Shown here piece after piece: positions 35,520 through 50,051 of a DNA stretch of 64,000 nucleotides. The DNA comes from Stereum hirsutum FP-91666 SS1. Its lineage: Eukaryota; Basidiomycota; Agaricomycetes; Russulales; Stereaceae. A program made the translations under genes and the position numbers. The DNA lies in the NCBI RefSeq assembly GCF_000264905.1, contig NW_006763137.1:622719-686718 (forward strand), given 5' to 3'. The notes under the pieces are model-generated. The model was not told where the DNA came from and searched no databases. It worked only from the letters and a program-made list of their open reading frames with translations. Position 1 is the stretch's first letter. Each line of letters opens with the position of its first letter.

Positions 35520-38500
35520 TTACTGCCCTCCCATGGTGAACCCCTCGATGCTCACCCCCGCCTTCCTCAGCACATCCTCCGCCTCAGGCACGCACTCCTC
35601 CGGTTCCCTGAACACCCTCAGAACCACGTTCGGCGGCACCTCCCTCCTGGCCTTCCAAACCCTATCCTGCAAACTATACTTCTTCTTCTCGCCCTCGCTC
35701 ATCGAGTTCTCCTTCGCCCTTTGCGAATATGCCTTCCGTCCTGCACCGCCATAGGTAGATTGGCCGTATCCCGATTCCGTCGAACCAAGCGTGAGAGCTG
35801 AAAGTGCGGGCGAAGGTGGTGTGCTCCCGTTCCATGCACTAGGCGTCATCGTCAACGGCTCAGTGCTCAACGGATCCTCCATGATGCGGGATCCTTGTCC
35901 GTGTCCTCTCGGCGTAGGCGTATGCACCTGTCCATGCCCATTCCTCCTACCATCCTCGATTCCCGGAGAAGACGCGGTCGACGCGGAACTTTCACTCGAA
36001 GACTCCCAAGGCTCAGCCGGATATTTCGCCGAGAAATAATCACTGCTCGAAGCACGCGTCATCTTCCCCGTCGTCCCCTTCTTCCCCGGACTGCCCAGCC
36101 CGATCGCCCCCAACGTAGAGGACAAGGAGCTCCCGCTGGTCGGTGAATTGGGTAACGACTCTGACGGTCTCGCCGTCTTCCTCCCTATCGTTCCGCTAAG
36201 CCGACTCCCATTGACAACGTCAGGCATGATCGTGCCTTCTTCGTGATGGATCGGTAGGTGACCGAAACCTGAGCCAGGAGTCCCTGGAGCGCCGAATGAG
36301 GACGCGACGGAGCTCGCAGTGCCTTTCCTACTCCTGGGCATATTCAGCGTCAATGTGCTCCCCGTCTTCACGCCCGAGCCCAAACCATACGGCATTCTCT
36401 CCCCCGTAGGATCATCGAGCGTCAACGACGGATCCTCATTCGCGTATACATCCCTGATGAAGATCGCGAGAATCTGGTCCGGTCTGTCCTTCGCCAGCGA
36501 TGCGTACAGCTCGAGGTCCTGTTCGCCGGAGTCACCGACGAGGATGAAACGAGAGTGGGGGAAGGAGGTCAGGATTTCGACGACCGAGGCGCGTTTGCGA
36601 GTGGCGGGGGCGGAGAGAATGCCGGAGAAGAGGTTGCGAGTTCCGTACGAGCGTAGACGGATAGAACCAGGGGGGAGCTTGGCTAGCTGGAAGAACTCGT
36701 TGATCACTGACAACAGCTCGAAGGGACTATTTGACTGTAGACAACCCCAATCGACTCATAAACATAAATCGTTCGACGAATGAGGCAAAGAAAACTCACG
36801 ACATAATGAAACCTCACACCGGCGTCCCACATCGCACCATACCAATCCCCCATCCCCCGAATAACATTCTCCTTCAACTCCCTCACAAACACATTATAAA
36901 ACACCGCCCTCGCTCCACTCGTCACACTCGAATACTTCACCGTATCGTCAATATCCGAAATCACACGGACGGGCGAATACGTCAACGGAACTTTCTCCGA
37001 AGCAGAGGCCGTGCGAGTAGGCGGTGGTCCATAATGCGCGAGCGTGGGTGCGAAAGCCGGGGTGAGCGTGGGTGCGAGGCCGGACGGGATCGAACGTTTG
37101 CGGGGAAGTTGACGGGCTTCGGTGGCGGCTGGGATTGGAGGTGGTGGTGGGAGTGGTGGGTCACCGGGTGGTGGGTGGAAGCGAGGTGTGGGAGTGCTGG
37201 TTAGTGCTGGTGTTGAGACCTGCGCAGGCGATCTCGAGGGAGGTGATATCCGTGGTTGATACTGGTATTGGGGTGGGGGTTGTGAGGATGAAGGGGATGG
37301 TGTTTGCGGAGATAGTTCTGGATCCGGAGTGGAGAACAATTCTGCTCTGATGCAGAACTCGTGCTCCAGCCTATGGTCTCCAAACGCGACCTCAGCTCCC
37401 CTCGGATGCGTGCATACTTCCTCCCACGGAACGACGAATTTGTACTGGAAAGATCCATCCGGTGCGGTGTCAGTTTTCTGTACTGCGAGTGGTTTATCGT
37501 ACAGCGCGCGTTCTCCTGAGCTCGTCGTAGAGCCGGAGCTGCGATGGTAAGAATCTGCCGATGATGCTGCGGAAGACGGAGTAGAATGGCGATAGGGGTT
37601 ATTCGACTTGAACGACGGAGGTTCTGAGGTGTTGGTAGAGGGAATAGGGTCCTGAAGGTGTAGCGAGATTCGTATCGTCCTCGAGGCCAATGCACCAGCC
37701 CAAAATGGATGCAGTCTCGCCTCCAAATTCGCGTGCAGCCTCCTCAAATCATTCGCCACCGTATTTCCAAGCAAATTCGACCCAGGCAAACTCGAGAAAC
37801 CAGCATTTGGAGTCCCAGGCGCCGAAGAGCTGCCGGTAGAAGAAAGTGTGTTGCTGGAGTTGTTACGAGAGGAGGCTGCGGCAAGGGCGTGTCGAAGAGC
37901 TCGAATTTCGGATTCTTCGTCGATCTCGTCGGGGCGGGGCGGGAGGTCGATTGTGGCGAGGAGGTCTTCGGTGGATTTGGAGAGGTGGGAGGACGAGGAA
38001 GGGAGGGCCGGGTCGGAGTTGTCATTAGGAGTCGTGGAGCCACTGTGATCGGAGAGTTTGGGGAGTGCGGCGAAGGCTGCCAACACAAGGAGTATAAGTA
38101 AAAGAAATCAGAACGCAGAAAGAAGAACCAAGCAACAATGATATATTAGTCCTGCTTCATTCTAGCGAGGTCTATGGGCCCAGTGAGCTCGCACACCGTG
38201 TTGCTCTACAGCCAAACTAGCCACAGCATCAGCGAGGACACTGTTCCTAGCAGTTTCAGTGCCAATCCTGTTCCCCCTGGGCGCAAATCATCGAAGATAG
38301 ACGCTTTCCGAGCGGGTGCCAGGGAAATCACTTGGGCTGGCTGTGTGGCGTCAAACCTACCTGCGCCTAACCGCCGTTGGGGTTATCAAAATCAAAGATA
38401 GCTCTCAACACTATCGGCTGTGCTACCGGAGTTGATGCGCTACTCAAGAGTTTGATGATCTCGAAATTCCAGCAATATTTCGAGCCGGCATTCCAGGTAC

Positions 38501-39040
38501 GATGGAAACGAAGTGTGGCGAGACACATAACCTCGTTCAAAAGGGAAAGCGAACAACCGTGAAGGATACTCACTTTTGGCCAATTTGAGGAGGGTCTTCT
38601 GGGAACGTGTCTGAAACCCTGGCGCTCGATATTTGACGGCATATCCAGAGACGAAGACCTCGACGTCGTACGGAGAGCCTGCGCGTGGCGAACGAAATCA
38701 TTTGACGCTGAGCGTCCCCCAATAACAGCCGAGCGTAAACCAAACACTCACCTTCCCGACCGTCATACAACCCGCTGTGATATCTTCTTGAAGCCCATCC
38801 AGGAAATAATACTACAGCCTCTTCGCCAACATCTTCACCGGCCGCTCTCTTTGCTATCTTCTCACCTGCCCACTGTGTCCAGCTCTGTTTCTTCGGACCT
38901 CCGTTGGCATAGCCCGCGTCGCCTGGCTTTAGTTCCTTGCGCTTCAAGTCGCGGTTCGAGATGTATTGTTTGATGCGAGACGAGCCCGCAGAGGCCAGAG
39001 AACGCCAGGTGGGTGGTCGCATGTCACGGTCTTCGCCCAT
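35520..39040 (-). CDS. APP1: APP1-type phosphatidate phosphatase
   Basis: Four exons (39040-38752, 38678-38574, 38076-36800, 36734-35520) give 961 residues. The catalytic DxDxT motif of the HAD-like lipin/APP1 fold is RVISDIDDTVKYSSV near residue 500, followed by GMGDWYGAMWDAGVRFHYV, SNSPFELLSVINEFF, and ILVGDSGEQDLELYASLAK, all APP1 hallmarks. The N-terminus (SWTQWAGEKIAKRA, VLFPGWASRRY, VFVSGYAVKYR) is also typical. In yeast App1 converts phosphatidate to diacylglycerol, depends on magnesium and sits at cortical actin patches with endocytic proteins. The middle and C-terminal parts are Pro/Ser-rich with poly-Pro, fitting SH3 partners. Introns 1 and 3 are short; intron 2 is 497 bp, unusual here, but the join gives LLKLAKTFAALPKL as expected. 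Confidence 0.92.
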
Positions 39041-39352
39041 GTCAGCGTCGTCAGATATCAGTTGGGAGTCGGTGAGACTTGTCCAAGCGCGGCATGCATA
39101 TGGTTATAAGGAAAGATGGCACTGGCGAGGACAGCGTTCATATGTGTTCAACAAAGCTATCAGTTGGTTGAAACGGAGAAGCGCTCATCGGTTGCCAGAT
39201 TGTTCCGCACTGCCCGCTTTAAATCATTGTGGGGGTCCCACCGTGCCAATTTGGTGCCGTGCCACGGGCCACATCGACCGCAGACATGGATGAAGGAAAA
39301 TAATATGCAGGGCTCTGACGTCGACCACGATACAAAATCTATTCTACCGGAT

Positions 39353-42322
39353 CTACATCTTCGAACGCGGCCCAGAACGTCCCCGCAATCCCTTCGAGGG
39401 ATGTGGCGACCGCAGCCGAAGTATCGAGGAGGACAAGTCCTCGAAGTCACTCGCATGAGCCCCGCCCTCCGGCAGCTCCTCGTCTAACAGCCAGGTCTTT
39501 CTGGCACTCTTCAGAGCCCCGAAGTCAGTCCGTTTCGAGAGCTCATCGCTGCTAGCGAGTCCATCATCATCCAGCGTATCGTATATCCACGAGACCGGCC
39601 TCGGTGCCACCCTTGTGGCGACACCATTCGATGTCTCGTCCGTCGGGGAGGAGGGCAACGAACTGGCCGTCAACATTTCCTTCTCCATCGCCTGCGTAAA
39701 CGAGGGTTCCGGCTCCAGGTCCGAGTCAACGCCCATGGTGAGGGGGACATCGTCTGGCCAGCGCTCCTCTGAGCCCTCGAAATCGGAACCCGGCATACCG
39801 TACACCTCCGTCGAACTCTCACCCTCCGCCTCACTTCCCACTCTTCCTTCCCACTCCATAATTCTTTCCCTGAGCTCTCCATTCTCTTCCTCCAAACTTC
39901 CCAGCTGTGTCCTCAATAGACGATCAACATCGTGGCCACATACCGTTGATGCTTCCGCCGCCTCGTACCGAAGCCTCATCCCGTCCAATCGAGCTTCCAG
40001 CGCTCGGATCCTCTCGTCGTAGCTTGATTCTTGTATGTCTTGTATGGGTCTCGGGACCTCGGGCTCGTCTTGGTGGAAGTACTTCAAATCGGTGTTCTCG
40101 ACCGGCGGAGTGACCGTGGCCCAGGAGGGTGTTTCGTGAGCGGTGACAAGGGTATCCACCGAACCTTCCTCGTCACTCTCTGCGACACTATCCTCTTCTT
40201 CAACTATAATAGCACTCTCTTCCTCCTCCCCTCGCCTCTCGACCAGCTCCAACAAGGCTCGAATCTCGCCTTCAATCCTCCGAACGCCACCCTCCATCAT
40301 CCCTAGCGTCCTCTTCGCATGATCGCCCTGCATCTTCCTCTGGTCCAGGTCATCCTTCAACTTCTCCTGGGCTCGGGAAGTGCTCTCAAGCTCGTCGTGC
40401 AGCCTTCCGATCTCGACCTGTAGTTGTCCCCTCTCAACCTCCAGGCTCCGAACCTCCAACTGCGATTTCGTCACGACCTGGTTCGACTTCTGGAGTTCCG
40501 CCTCGAGCTCGACAATCCTATTCGTCTTCATCACCGCCACTCTCTCTGCCCCCTCAAGCGTCTCCCTCATCTCCATAACCTCCGTCTCCTTGGTCATCTC
40601 CATCTGCACACGATCGTCTTCACCCTCTGTCCTCGTCACCTCACGTTCTCTCTCCAAGACCTTCGCCTCGCGTTCCTCCAGCTTCTCCTCCATATCGACT
40701 AACTGATCTTCGAGCTCTCGGATCCTCGTCCTTCCCTTGGATTCCTCGAATTGAGAAAGATGAAGCTCGGATCGTAGGTCGTCAATTTCGAAGCGTAGGT
40801 CGCGGATGAACAGGTCCTTGAGCTCGAGGAGAGACTCGTAGCTCTCTTCGAGCGAGGATAAATGTGACTGAGACTCGGAGAGGAGGGAGTTGGTCAAGGA
40901 GATGATGGAGTCGTCGTCGGTGGTTGCTTTGGGCGGAAGGGTGGATGTGGTAAAGGAACGACTGGGTTCGACATCCGGGTCGACGTTCCTCGCATTTGTG
41001 TCTTCGGTGGCCTCGTTTAGATCCCGCGTGGCGTCCTGCACCCCGCGAACGAAATCGGTATCAGCAGCGGATTCGCTCCTTGCTTTCGGTCCTCCGGGTA
41101 CCTCCTCCTCCACCGACATCAAATCCGTCCCCTCGTCCATCTCCCTCCGTTCCCTTTCCTCCGCAATACGCCCCATACCCTTCTCTTCTTCCTGCCCCAC
41201 CATCTCCCAACTCGGAATACCGCCCCTCTGCCTCCCCACTCCATTCCTCTTCACAACATTCATCCCTTCCCCACTCGTCCTTCTAACCCTCTTGCTCGAA
41301 CTCAACGCAGAACCGGCTTTCTGCCCATACCCATGGAGTTTATGTCGAGAAATAGCGTTCGGCGAGGTTCCCGAGACCTTGCGTTCTCTGGGCCGTAAGC
41401 GAGTCTGGGCAGGTCGATGCTGATGCTGCGTATGAGAGGAAGAGTTGAGATGAAGGGTTTCAATCCGGAGACGCGGATGAGTCGAAGACAAGAACGTGAA
41501 GGGTGCTGGAGAGAGCGGTACAGGTGTCCCCGCGCGAGGGCTTAGGGGAAGCGGGATCCTTGTCGGACTGAGCATCGATGCCGATGTCGGTTTCGGGACG
41601 GTCTTCAGCTTGGGTCTTGGGGAAAGGACGGAAGAGAAGGAGGAGACTTCGTTGGAATGGGGCGTTGCTGCTGGTGATGAGGATGATGAAGCGAATGAGA
41701 GCTCGCCGATGCTCAGGATACGAGTCCGCCGTGGGGCGGGTGCCATTAACGGGGCGAGGTGCGCCAATTTCGACGATACGGGCGTGAAGACGATCGATGC
41801 GTCTGAATCGCCATCATAGTCGGACTGGAATGAGGCTGTGGGTGTGATGGGAAGTGGGAGTGGGAGAGGTGGGGGAAGTGGAATGGGGCTCGGGGGTGGT
41901 GATGCGGATCGAGTCGGGGAAGGGGGAAGTGGGCGTTGGATGAGCATGGACATGGAGGGCATAGAGGGAGTAGGCTTCTGGTGCATGGGAGAACGGGCGT
42001 GTGTGAGTTTGGAGTGATAGAGGCTGAGGCTGGCCGGGGATTCATCGTCCTCGGCATCTGAGTCGGGCATGGAGTTGAGAGACTCGAAGAGAGGAGTGAG
42101 AAGAGGGGAGAATGCGGAGGAGGGCGAAGGGATATAAATTAAGGTAGGTTGGTCGACGAAGCGGACGCGTTTCGATCGCTTCGGTTCGTTGGTGGTAGAC
42201 TTAGATCTCTTCGGAGAGGACTTTGGTTTGAGGAAGGTGGCCTGCACTGGTGTGGTAGGGGTGGTCACGTCTGGGACGTCTGCAGAAGGAGGTGCGGGGA
42301 ACGGGATGGTTGAGAGAGACAT
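39353..42322 (-). CDS. Long coiled-coil protein, unknown function
   Basis: A single exon of 989 residues starting at MSLSTIPFPAPP; the frame opens slightly further upstream but without an ATG. The N-terminal half is Ser/Pro/Arg-rich and probably disordered, with basic patches (KPKSSPKRSKSTTNEPKRSK). From about residue 480 to 720 a continuous heptad-rich region (ESYESLLELKDLFIRDLRFE, RIRELEDQLVDMEEKLEERE) predicts a long coiled coil, followed by an acidic segment and a shorter coil (RIRALEARLDGMRLRYEA). The C-terminus is basic (GLRGRSGPRSKM). Such architecture suits a scaffold or cytoskeletal or nuclear structural protein, but I cannot assign a family. It ends about 310 bp upstream of the APP1 start, in the same orientation. 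Confidence 0.82.
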   Translation of the reverse strand: MSLSTIPFPAPPSADVPDVTTPTTPVQATFLKPKSSPKRSKSTTNEPKRSKRVRFVDQPTLIYIPSPSSAFSPLLTPLFESLNSMPDSDAEDDESPASLSLYHSKLTHARSPMHQKPTPSMPSMSMLIQRPLPPSPTRSASPPPSPIPLPPPLPLPLPITPTASFQSDYDGDSDASIVFTPVSSKLAHLAPLMAPAPRRTRILSIGELSFASSSSSPAATPHSNEVSSFSSVLSPRPKLKTVPKPTSASMLSPTRIPLPLSPRAGTPVPLSPAPFTFLSSTHPRLRIETLHLNSSSHTQHQHRPAQTRLRPRERKVSGTSPNAISRHKLHGYGQKAGSALSSSKRVRRTSGEGMNVVKRNGVGRQRGGIPSWEMVGQEEEKGMGRIAEERERREMDEGTDLMSVEEEVPGGPKARSESAADTDFVRGVQDATRDLNEATEDTNARNVDPDVEPSRSFTTSTLPPKATTDDDSIISLTNSLLSESQSHLSSLEESYESLLELKDLFIRDLRFEIDDLRSELHLSQFEESKGRTRIRELEDQLVDMEEKLEEREAKVLEREREVTRTEGEDDRVQMEMTKETEVMEMRETLEGAERVAVMKTNRIVELEAELQKSNQVVTKSQLEVRSLEVERGQLQVEIGRLHDELESTSRAQEKLKDDLDQRKMQGDHAKRTLGMMEGGVRRIEGEIRALLELVERRGEEEESAIIVEEEDSVAESDEEGSVDTLVTAHETPSWATVTPPVENTDLKYFHQDEPEVPRPIQDIQESSYDERIRALEARLDGMRLRYEAAEASTVCGHDVDRLLRTQLGSLEEENGELRERIMEWEGRVGSEAEGESSTEVYGMPGSDFEGSEERWPDDVPLTMGVDSDLEPEPSFTQAMEKEMLTASSLPSSPTDETSNGVATRVAPRPVSWIYDTLDDDGLASSDELSKRTDFGALKSARKTWLLDEELPEGGAHASDFEDLSSSILRLRSPHPSKGLRGRSGPRSKM

Positions 42323-43450
42323 TGTGCGGGTTTGGCGAAAGGTCAAGGTAAGTTCTGAAGTGTGCTTCTGAGACGTCGCAGGGCTGATAGGATGATTGGA
42401 TGCTGAATGTGAGTACTTGACTTATTAAGCATAATCAATTTGCTCAAACTCACGGAATTCAGATGCGATAAAGTCAAGGCCAGCAGACGATGCGATAGGT
42501 AAAACGACAAAGTATCTCCGAGTGAAAACAGCAGTGGACCCCCATACTCCACGCCAGCTTCTTATACACCTACACACACGCATACCTCTACCTCGCGTCC
42601 TCGGGTCACCGTACCATGCTGTGCCACAAACTGGCGTCCTAATCACAGGCTCCCCGTGTTGTGATCTTGCCTCGCCTGTTCATCATTGCAGCCATTAGCA
42701 AATATCGGGCCTCCAGACCTGTCAAGTCGGGAAATGCACGGCTTCATACTCGCTGCATTGCTGCTGTGATCCGGAGCTTATACTACACGGAAGGGAATGT
42801 TCAGTGAGAAGGCAAAGGTGCCGGAAGTGGAGATCTTGCATGTTTACACGTGCATCAGGGTATGGACACGGCGTGGCGGACGGTGAATAGGGTTTCTCCT
42901 CTTACTCAATGAACTTCGAGCTTCTGGAGATGAAGGCCCCTAATTGTTGATCTTCAAAGCAGAGTGATAGTGTTCGTCTCTCATCGGTCGTTACAGGTAT
43001 GACGTTCCTAATCAAAGCATGTCTTCTCGGTGGTACCAGAGGAGAGAAGCGTCTCTACACGGAATCGATACCGAAGTTTAAGTTGAACTATAGATCTGTT
43101 CTGTATCTCTCACGCGATCTCTCCTGGGATCGCCCCCGGGCCTCTTGGTCACTTCGGTGGATACCACAAAATGTTTTTTTCCCTTCTCATGCGTCGCCAC
43201 ATAAGCGCGGAGAAAGCAAGCGGCATGTTCCGAGATTTGCGCCACACTTTCGTAGTGCCACTCGTTCCACCTTTGTCTTCGTATCTTGAGGTGCGTCTTA
43301 AGGAGCGTCTTGAGGAGCTCTTCAATACAAAATTCTGGTGTCTCTCTCTTCGCAGCACCCTCCACTGAGACCATCGGTGAGTTCAATTTTGCAGATCCAC
43401 GTATACGAAGACTCATATGTTATCTGACATACCGCCTTCTCCATTTCCAG
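42323..43450. other. Divergent intergenic region
   Basis: About 1.1 kb between the minus-strand coiled-coil gene and the first BTB gene, so it should hold both promoters. The sequence directly before the BTB start ends TTTCCAG, so an upstream non-coding or short coding exon is possible. Frames inside show no domains. Confidence 0.45.
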
Positions 43451-44633
43451 ATGGACAGTAACAACGAGCCCGTCGAAGCCGATAGTCGCCTCGGAAAACG
43501 TCGTAGGACCGACAGCGACGATACAGTGCCAACGGTCTCCAATGATATCCTCAACCTGACCAAACACCCACTGCTCTGGATTGAGGACGGCAATATCATC
43601 ATCATGGCCCCTGATGGGACGGCGTGCCGATTGCACACGGGCTTCCTGTCGCTTCGCTCGAACGTCTTCAAGGATTTGTTCTCCGTGGCTCATACCTCCG
43701 CAGACGAGACGTACGATGGTTGCGGCGTCGTTCGTCTTCCGGATCCACCCATGGACGTCCGTTTCTTTCTTGAAGCGCTTTATCACGGCAGGTATGTCGC
43801 ATACTCAACCGTCTTTGTCTACGCCACTCGATCACTCAAGCCGCTGTTTTAGTGATGGTGGGGACGATGGTTTGAATGAGATACCTACTAGCTTTGTCAA
43901 ACTCTGCGGTGTGAGCACTTTTTGGGCGTAGAATGCGCATTATATATATGTTGACATCATTACATAGCTCTATCACCTATCGTCCAAATATTTCGTCAAC
44001 GACCTCAGGACTAAAGCAGAAGACCGTTTGCTCCAGGCCCTCCCTTCCTACATGCCCCAATATTATCCGTACGCTCGAGACAAGTCTCGTAGCAAAGATT
44101 ATCATCCATTTCTGGCCATAGCGCTTGGCGAGCAGCTGTTGCCCATCATCCTTCCTACTGCATACTATGAATGCGCCTTACGTGATCTCAAGGAGACGCT
44201 AGACGGTGCATACATCGATGGAAAACACGTCACGCTCTCCTCTTCGTCGCAGCGCACAGCACTCTTCTTCCGAGACGCCTATTACAAGTACAAATGCTCG
44301 AACATAAAATTTAGACATGGAGTCGTTTCGCATTTAGAGATGAAAGGGAATGGAGAATGCACCTGTTCAGGCAACGGAGTGCTGATTGCTACTAAACTGG
44401 AGGAACTCTTCTTCGACTTATCAGGTCACGACATCTTCTCGACGCACGTTGTACCCGAACATGTACCCTCAGCCGATACTCCCCCGTGTGCGACATGCCA
44501 AACAGCGTTCAGCCGCGTTGAGTCCCGACTCAGGTGGGACTTATGGTCTCTCCTTCCGAAGTTTTGTGGCCGGGGGACTTGGGAAGAGCTGCAGCGACAA
44601 CATGACGCTCGCGACGACGCTCACGATCCCTAG
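43451..44633 (+). CDS. BTB/POZ domain protein 1
   Basis: Three exons, 43451-43791, 43853-43910 and 43968-44633, give 354 residues. The BTB/POZ fold occupies about residues 35-113: LWIEDGNIIIMAPDGTACRLH, FLSLRSNVFKDLFSV, VVRLPDPPMDVRFFLEALYHG. BTB domains dimerise and often bind Cullin-3 as substrate adaptors. The C-terminal two thirds (SSKYFVNDLRTKAEDRLLQA, LGEQLLPIILPTAYYECALR, CxxC at CATCQTAF, LLPKFCGRGTWEELQRQH) is shared by all five local paralogues. An N-terminal nuclear-localisation-like GKRRRTD is present. It pairs most closely with BTB protein 2 just downstream. Expanded families of this type are common in mushrooms; the substrate is unknown. Confidence 0.88.
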
Positions 44634-45082
44634 TCAGCATCTAGTTACTTCTTGCATGGTATACCTAGTATGGAATTCATATCAATTGTAGTTATCTCAA
44701 CAATTCTTGCGTCATTCGTGAGGTGAACAGTCTGGTGTGGTCTGCGTGCATAGTAAGTAGAACGGTGTTCTCATCGAATCAACTTGGAGAGTCAGGACTA
44801 GGTAGGTCGCTCTTCAGAGTAGAGTGACTCGGATATTGCCAGTACCTCACTTGTTGGGGATAGTAAGTGCAATAATCCTGCGCAGAGTGCCATCAAAGAC
44901 CCCCTCAGGATGATATAGTATGGTAGGTTAAGGCATTCCCCAAGGAGACAAAGAAAGCGGCATTCTCCGGCACTTCGAACAAGTATTTAAGGAATTCAGA
45001 GCCTTACGTCCCTCAGCAATCACTTAGCCGACTACAGTACTGTCCTCAGCTCCATCACGCTGTCCCCCCGAGCTGTCCCAAG
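44634..45082. other. Intergenic between BTB genes 1 and 2
   Basis: About 450 bp with no gene. A TATTTAAGG at about 44983-44991 lies about 95 bp before the ATG of BTB gene 2 and may be its TATA element. Confidence 0.45.
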
Positions 45083-46400
45083 ATGAAGCTTTTTGTAAGT
45101 CTGCCATGAAACTTGTGGATTACCCATGATCCACTGACTCTCTAGAACTTGAACCCACAGAGCCGTCTTCCAGCTTGGGCGGACATTAGCAGTGGCTCAG
45201 AAGCTGGTGGTCGACCCGGGAAACGTCGCAGGAGCGACAACCCTGAGACAGTTCTGAATGTCTCCGATATCGTCCAACATCCACAGCTCTGGTTTCCGGA
45301 CGGAAACATTGTCGTTGTAGCCCCAAACTACATGGCATACCGGCTGCACAAAGGCCTCCTCTCGCACCGTTCGGAGATCTTCAGGGATATGCTCTCTGCG
45401 GACCATATCTTGGCAGACGAGATGTGTGAAGGTTGTGATGTTGTTCGCATACATGATTCCTCAGAGGATATCCGTTGTTTCTTCGAAATTCTTTACAGCG
45501 GCAGGTACGTCGCGACTCATCTCTCTGCTTACGAGTATCAGAATATCATTGTTGACCTCATCTGACGACGTTCTGATGCTCTCTTGTTTTCGTGCGCCAC
45601 TCAGCTGTTTTTCTCGTAGTGATGGTCAGGGTGATGTCCCCGGGTTCTCTGCGTTGTGCAGTGTGAGTGGCTTGCTACTACCGCCTATATCTAATATCAT
45701 TATCTTACACGCGGAACCCGGTGCACAGGTCTACCGCATGTCGACCAAATATTTCGTCCAAGATTTCAGGAATGGCCTCGAACGTGAATTTCTCGCGGTC
45801 TTTCCCTCCCAGCTTGATCGCTATTGCTCGTACGATTGCGGAGGGTTTTTGAACCGTGTCAATTGCCATCCGATCCTCGCCATTACACTCGGAGAGTTCC
45901 TGCTTCCCGCGATCCTCCCAGTTGCGTACTACGAATGCGCGCTACGCGATATCAAAGAGACTTTGGATGGCGTTTATATCGACGGGAAATGTGTCTCCCT
46001 CTCGCTTCCTAACCAACGTACTGCACTCCTCTTTCGACAAGCGTACTACGAACACAAATTCGCGCAAGCCAAGTTCGGACGTGAATTTGCTTCATGCATG
46101 ACAGCGAACGAGCGTAGCCGTTGTGGATGTTATATGCGTGGAGACCAGCTCGCTACCACTGCGGAAGCGACCTTCTTCGACGTCCCAGGTTGCAACATCC
46201 TCAGAGGATCTGTCCTGACCGGACAGGTACCTGCATCCCCTCCGTGTTCAGTGTGCCAAGCAGCGATTAGCCGCATCGAGACTCGACGTAGGGAGGCACT
46301 GTGGGCTCTCCTTCCAAAGTTTTGTGGTCGGGAGGGCTGGGAAGAGCTGCAGCGACAGCATGGCGCTCGTGACGACGTTCAGGATCCTCAGCCGGTGTAA
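45083..46400 (+). CDS. BTB/POZ domain protein 2
   Basis: Four exons, 45083-45094, 45146-45504, 45620-45662 and 45729-46400, give 361 residues. The first exon has only 12 bases (MKLF); this start is plausible but less certain than a start within exon 2. BTB core: LWFPDGNIVVVAPNYMAYRL, LLSHRSEIFRDMLSAD, VVRIHDSSEDIRCFFEILYSG. The C-terminal part has STKYFVQDFRNGLEREFLAV, LGEFLLPAILPVAYYECALR, CSVCQAAISRIE and LLPKFCGREGWEELQRQHGA, closest to BTB protein 1. It lacks the 55-base exon size of the right-hand paralogues (43 bases instead). Basic motif GKRRRSD near the N-terminus. Confidence 0.85.
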
Positions 46401-47863
46401 CGGTTTTTGGTTGTCTCATGCATGATATTCTTCGCAGTATGGTTTCGGTTATCGCGATTGAATAATAATGGGTTTATGCCGGTCGTGGGAGGCAAATGCT
46501 ATGCGTGCTCAACGTTCAGGTTCGTGCACTGAATCGAAACAAAGAAACATCGATGAAACAACTTCAGCGGCGAACTGGCAGCAACGGCATTGTCCGATAA
46601 GCGCCACTTCATTTTTTGTTCGCCTCATCAGTCGCAAATCACACAAGGCACTTCAGAGAAAAGAGAAGATCGTTATACAAACTCGCATACCATAAAACTA
46701 ACGGAAGAAAGTATTTGTAAGTATGTATGTCTGCACAGGCAAAGGACTAAAAGACTAGAAAGTAAAAAGGAGAAAAACGGGATGCATGCGATGCTCTCTA
46801 ACAGACTAAACACAACTCGATGCGTACGACCACGAACTCATCGTGGCCACTTTTTGTCTCGTCTAGCGTAACGTGAATTGGCAGGAACTGGCTGGATGAC
46901 ATGATGAAGAAAGAAGAAAGAAGTATGATGGGTGGGTGGGAGGTGAGGAAATAAGAGGGGGTCCGGAGCGTATAACGTACGGTGGGGATCATAGTAATAC
47001 ACGCCAAACCGAGAAAGAAGAGCCCGATATAGGAGACCGAGAAGGGTGGGTATCGCGCAACGATCGAACAGCGTGAAAACGAACGAACGAGACACGACGG
47101 AGATAAATGCGGGGATATCGGTGGATAAAAAGAAAAAGAGCGTAAAGGGTAGGAATGGTTGGTAGAAAAGGTGAGTATATGGCCCCATGGAATGATAACC
47201 CGGTCCGTCGAAAAGGCAGGGAAGCGTGAAGGCTTGTCGATGTCTCTGGTAGTCTATCTATAAATCAGCAAATACACAACAAGGCGCGGCGTGCCAGCCA
47301 CTCGGAAGAAGACAAGAAAGGGACAGCGAGCGATGATTCCACAAGAAAAGCAACTAGTCGATCAGAACCAAGGGGAACGAGAACAATGCGAATGTGGAAG
47401 CATGTCAGTGGAACAGTGAAGAGTGAATAGGCACGCCGATGAATGGGATGGGGAAGGGTGGGTGATGCATGATGATGATATACTGGAGACACAAACAAAC
47501 GAGACGAACGAGAATGGGAAGGTAATAATATAGGGCCATAAAAAGAGGTTGGTTGGGTAAAGGAGACGGGGTTCATGCCAGACAGACAGTTGTTGAGAGC
47601 AAACGAGACAAAACATGTGTAATCGTGAGAGCAGCGCAGTCCACAGTCCGATGGGCAGACAGGAGATCGAGGAAAAGAAGAGAAAAGAAACGGATTAGGA
47701 ACTCGAGAGGCGAAAGATCGTCGAGGGACGGTAAGGATTTGGGTTTAATGGTGCAGGCTCAGTAACCGAAGGTCCAGATACGAGGGCGTAGTGAGGTCAT
47801 AGGCGGGAAATGCATGTGATGCAGGGACGCAGAGATGCGTATGGTGGTGTAGACCACAGAGAT
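46401..47863. other. Intergenic, convergent 3' ends
   Basis: BTB gene 2 (plus) and DED1 (minus) converge here. The long stretch probably holds an extended 3' untranslated region of DED1; frames on the minus strand (for example 46838-47188) are Phe/Leu-rich with no domain and are not considered genes. Confidence 0.5.

Positions 47864-50051
<2,188 letters not shown>

Noticed and set aside
46838..47576. Minus-strand frames rich in Phe, Leu and His downstream of DED1
   Set aside because: No domains; best explained as the CT-rich 3' untranslated region of DED1.
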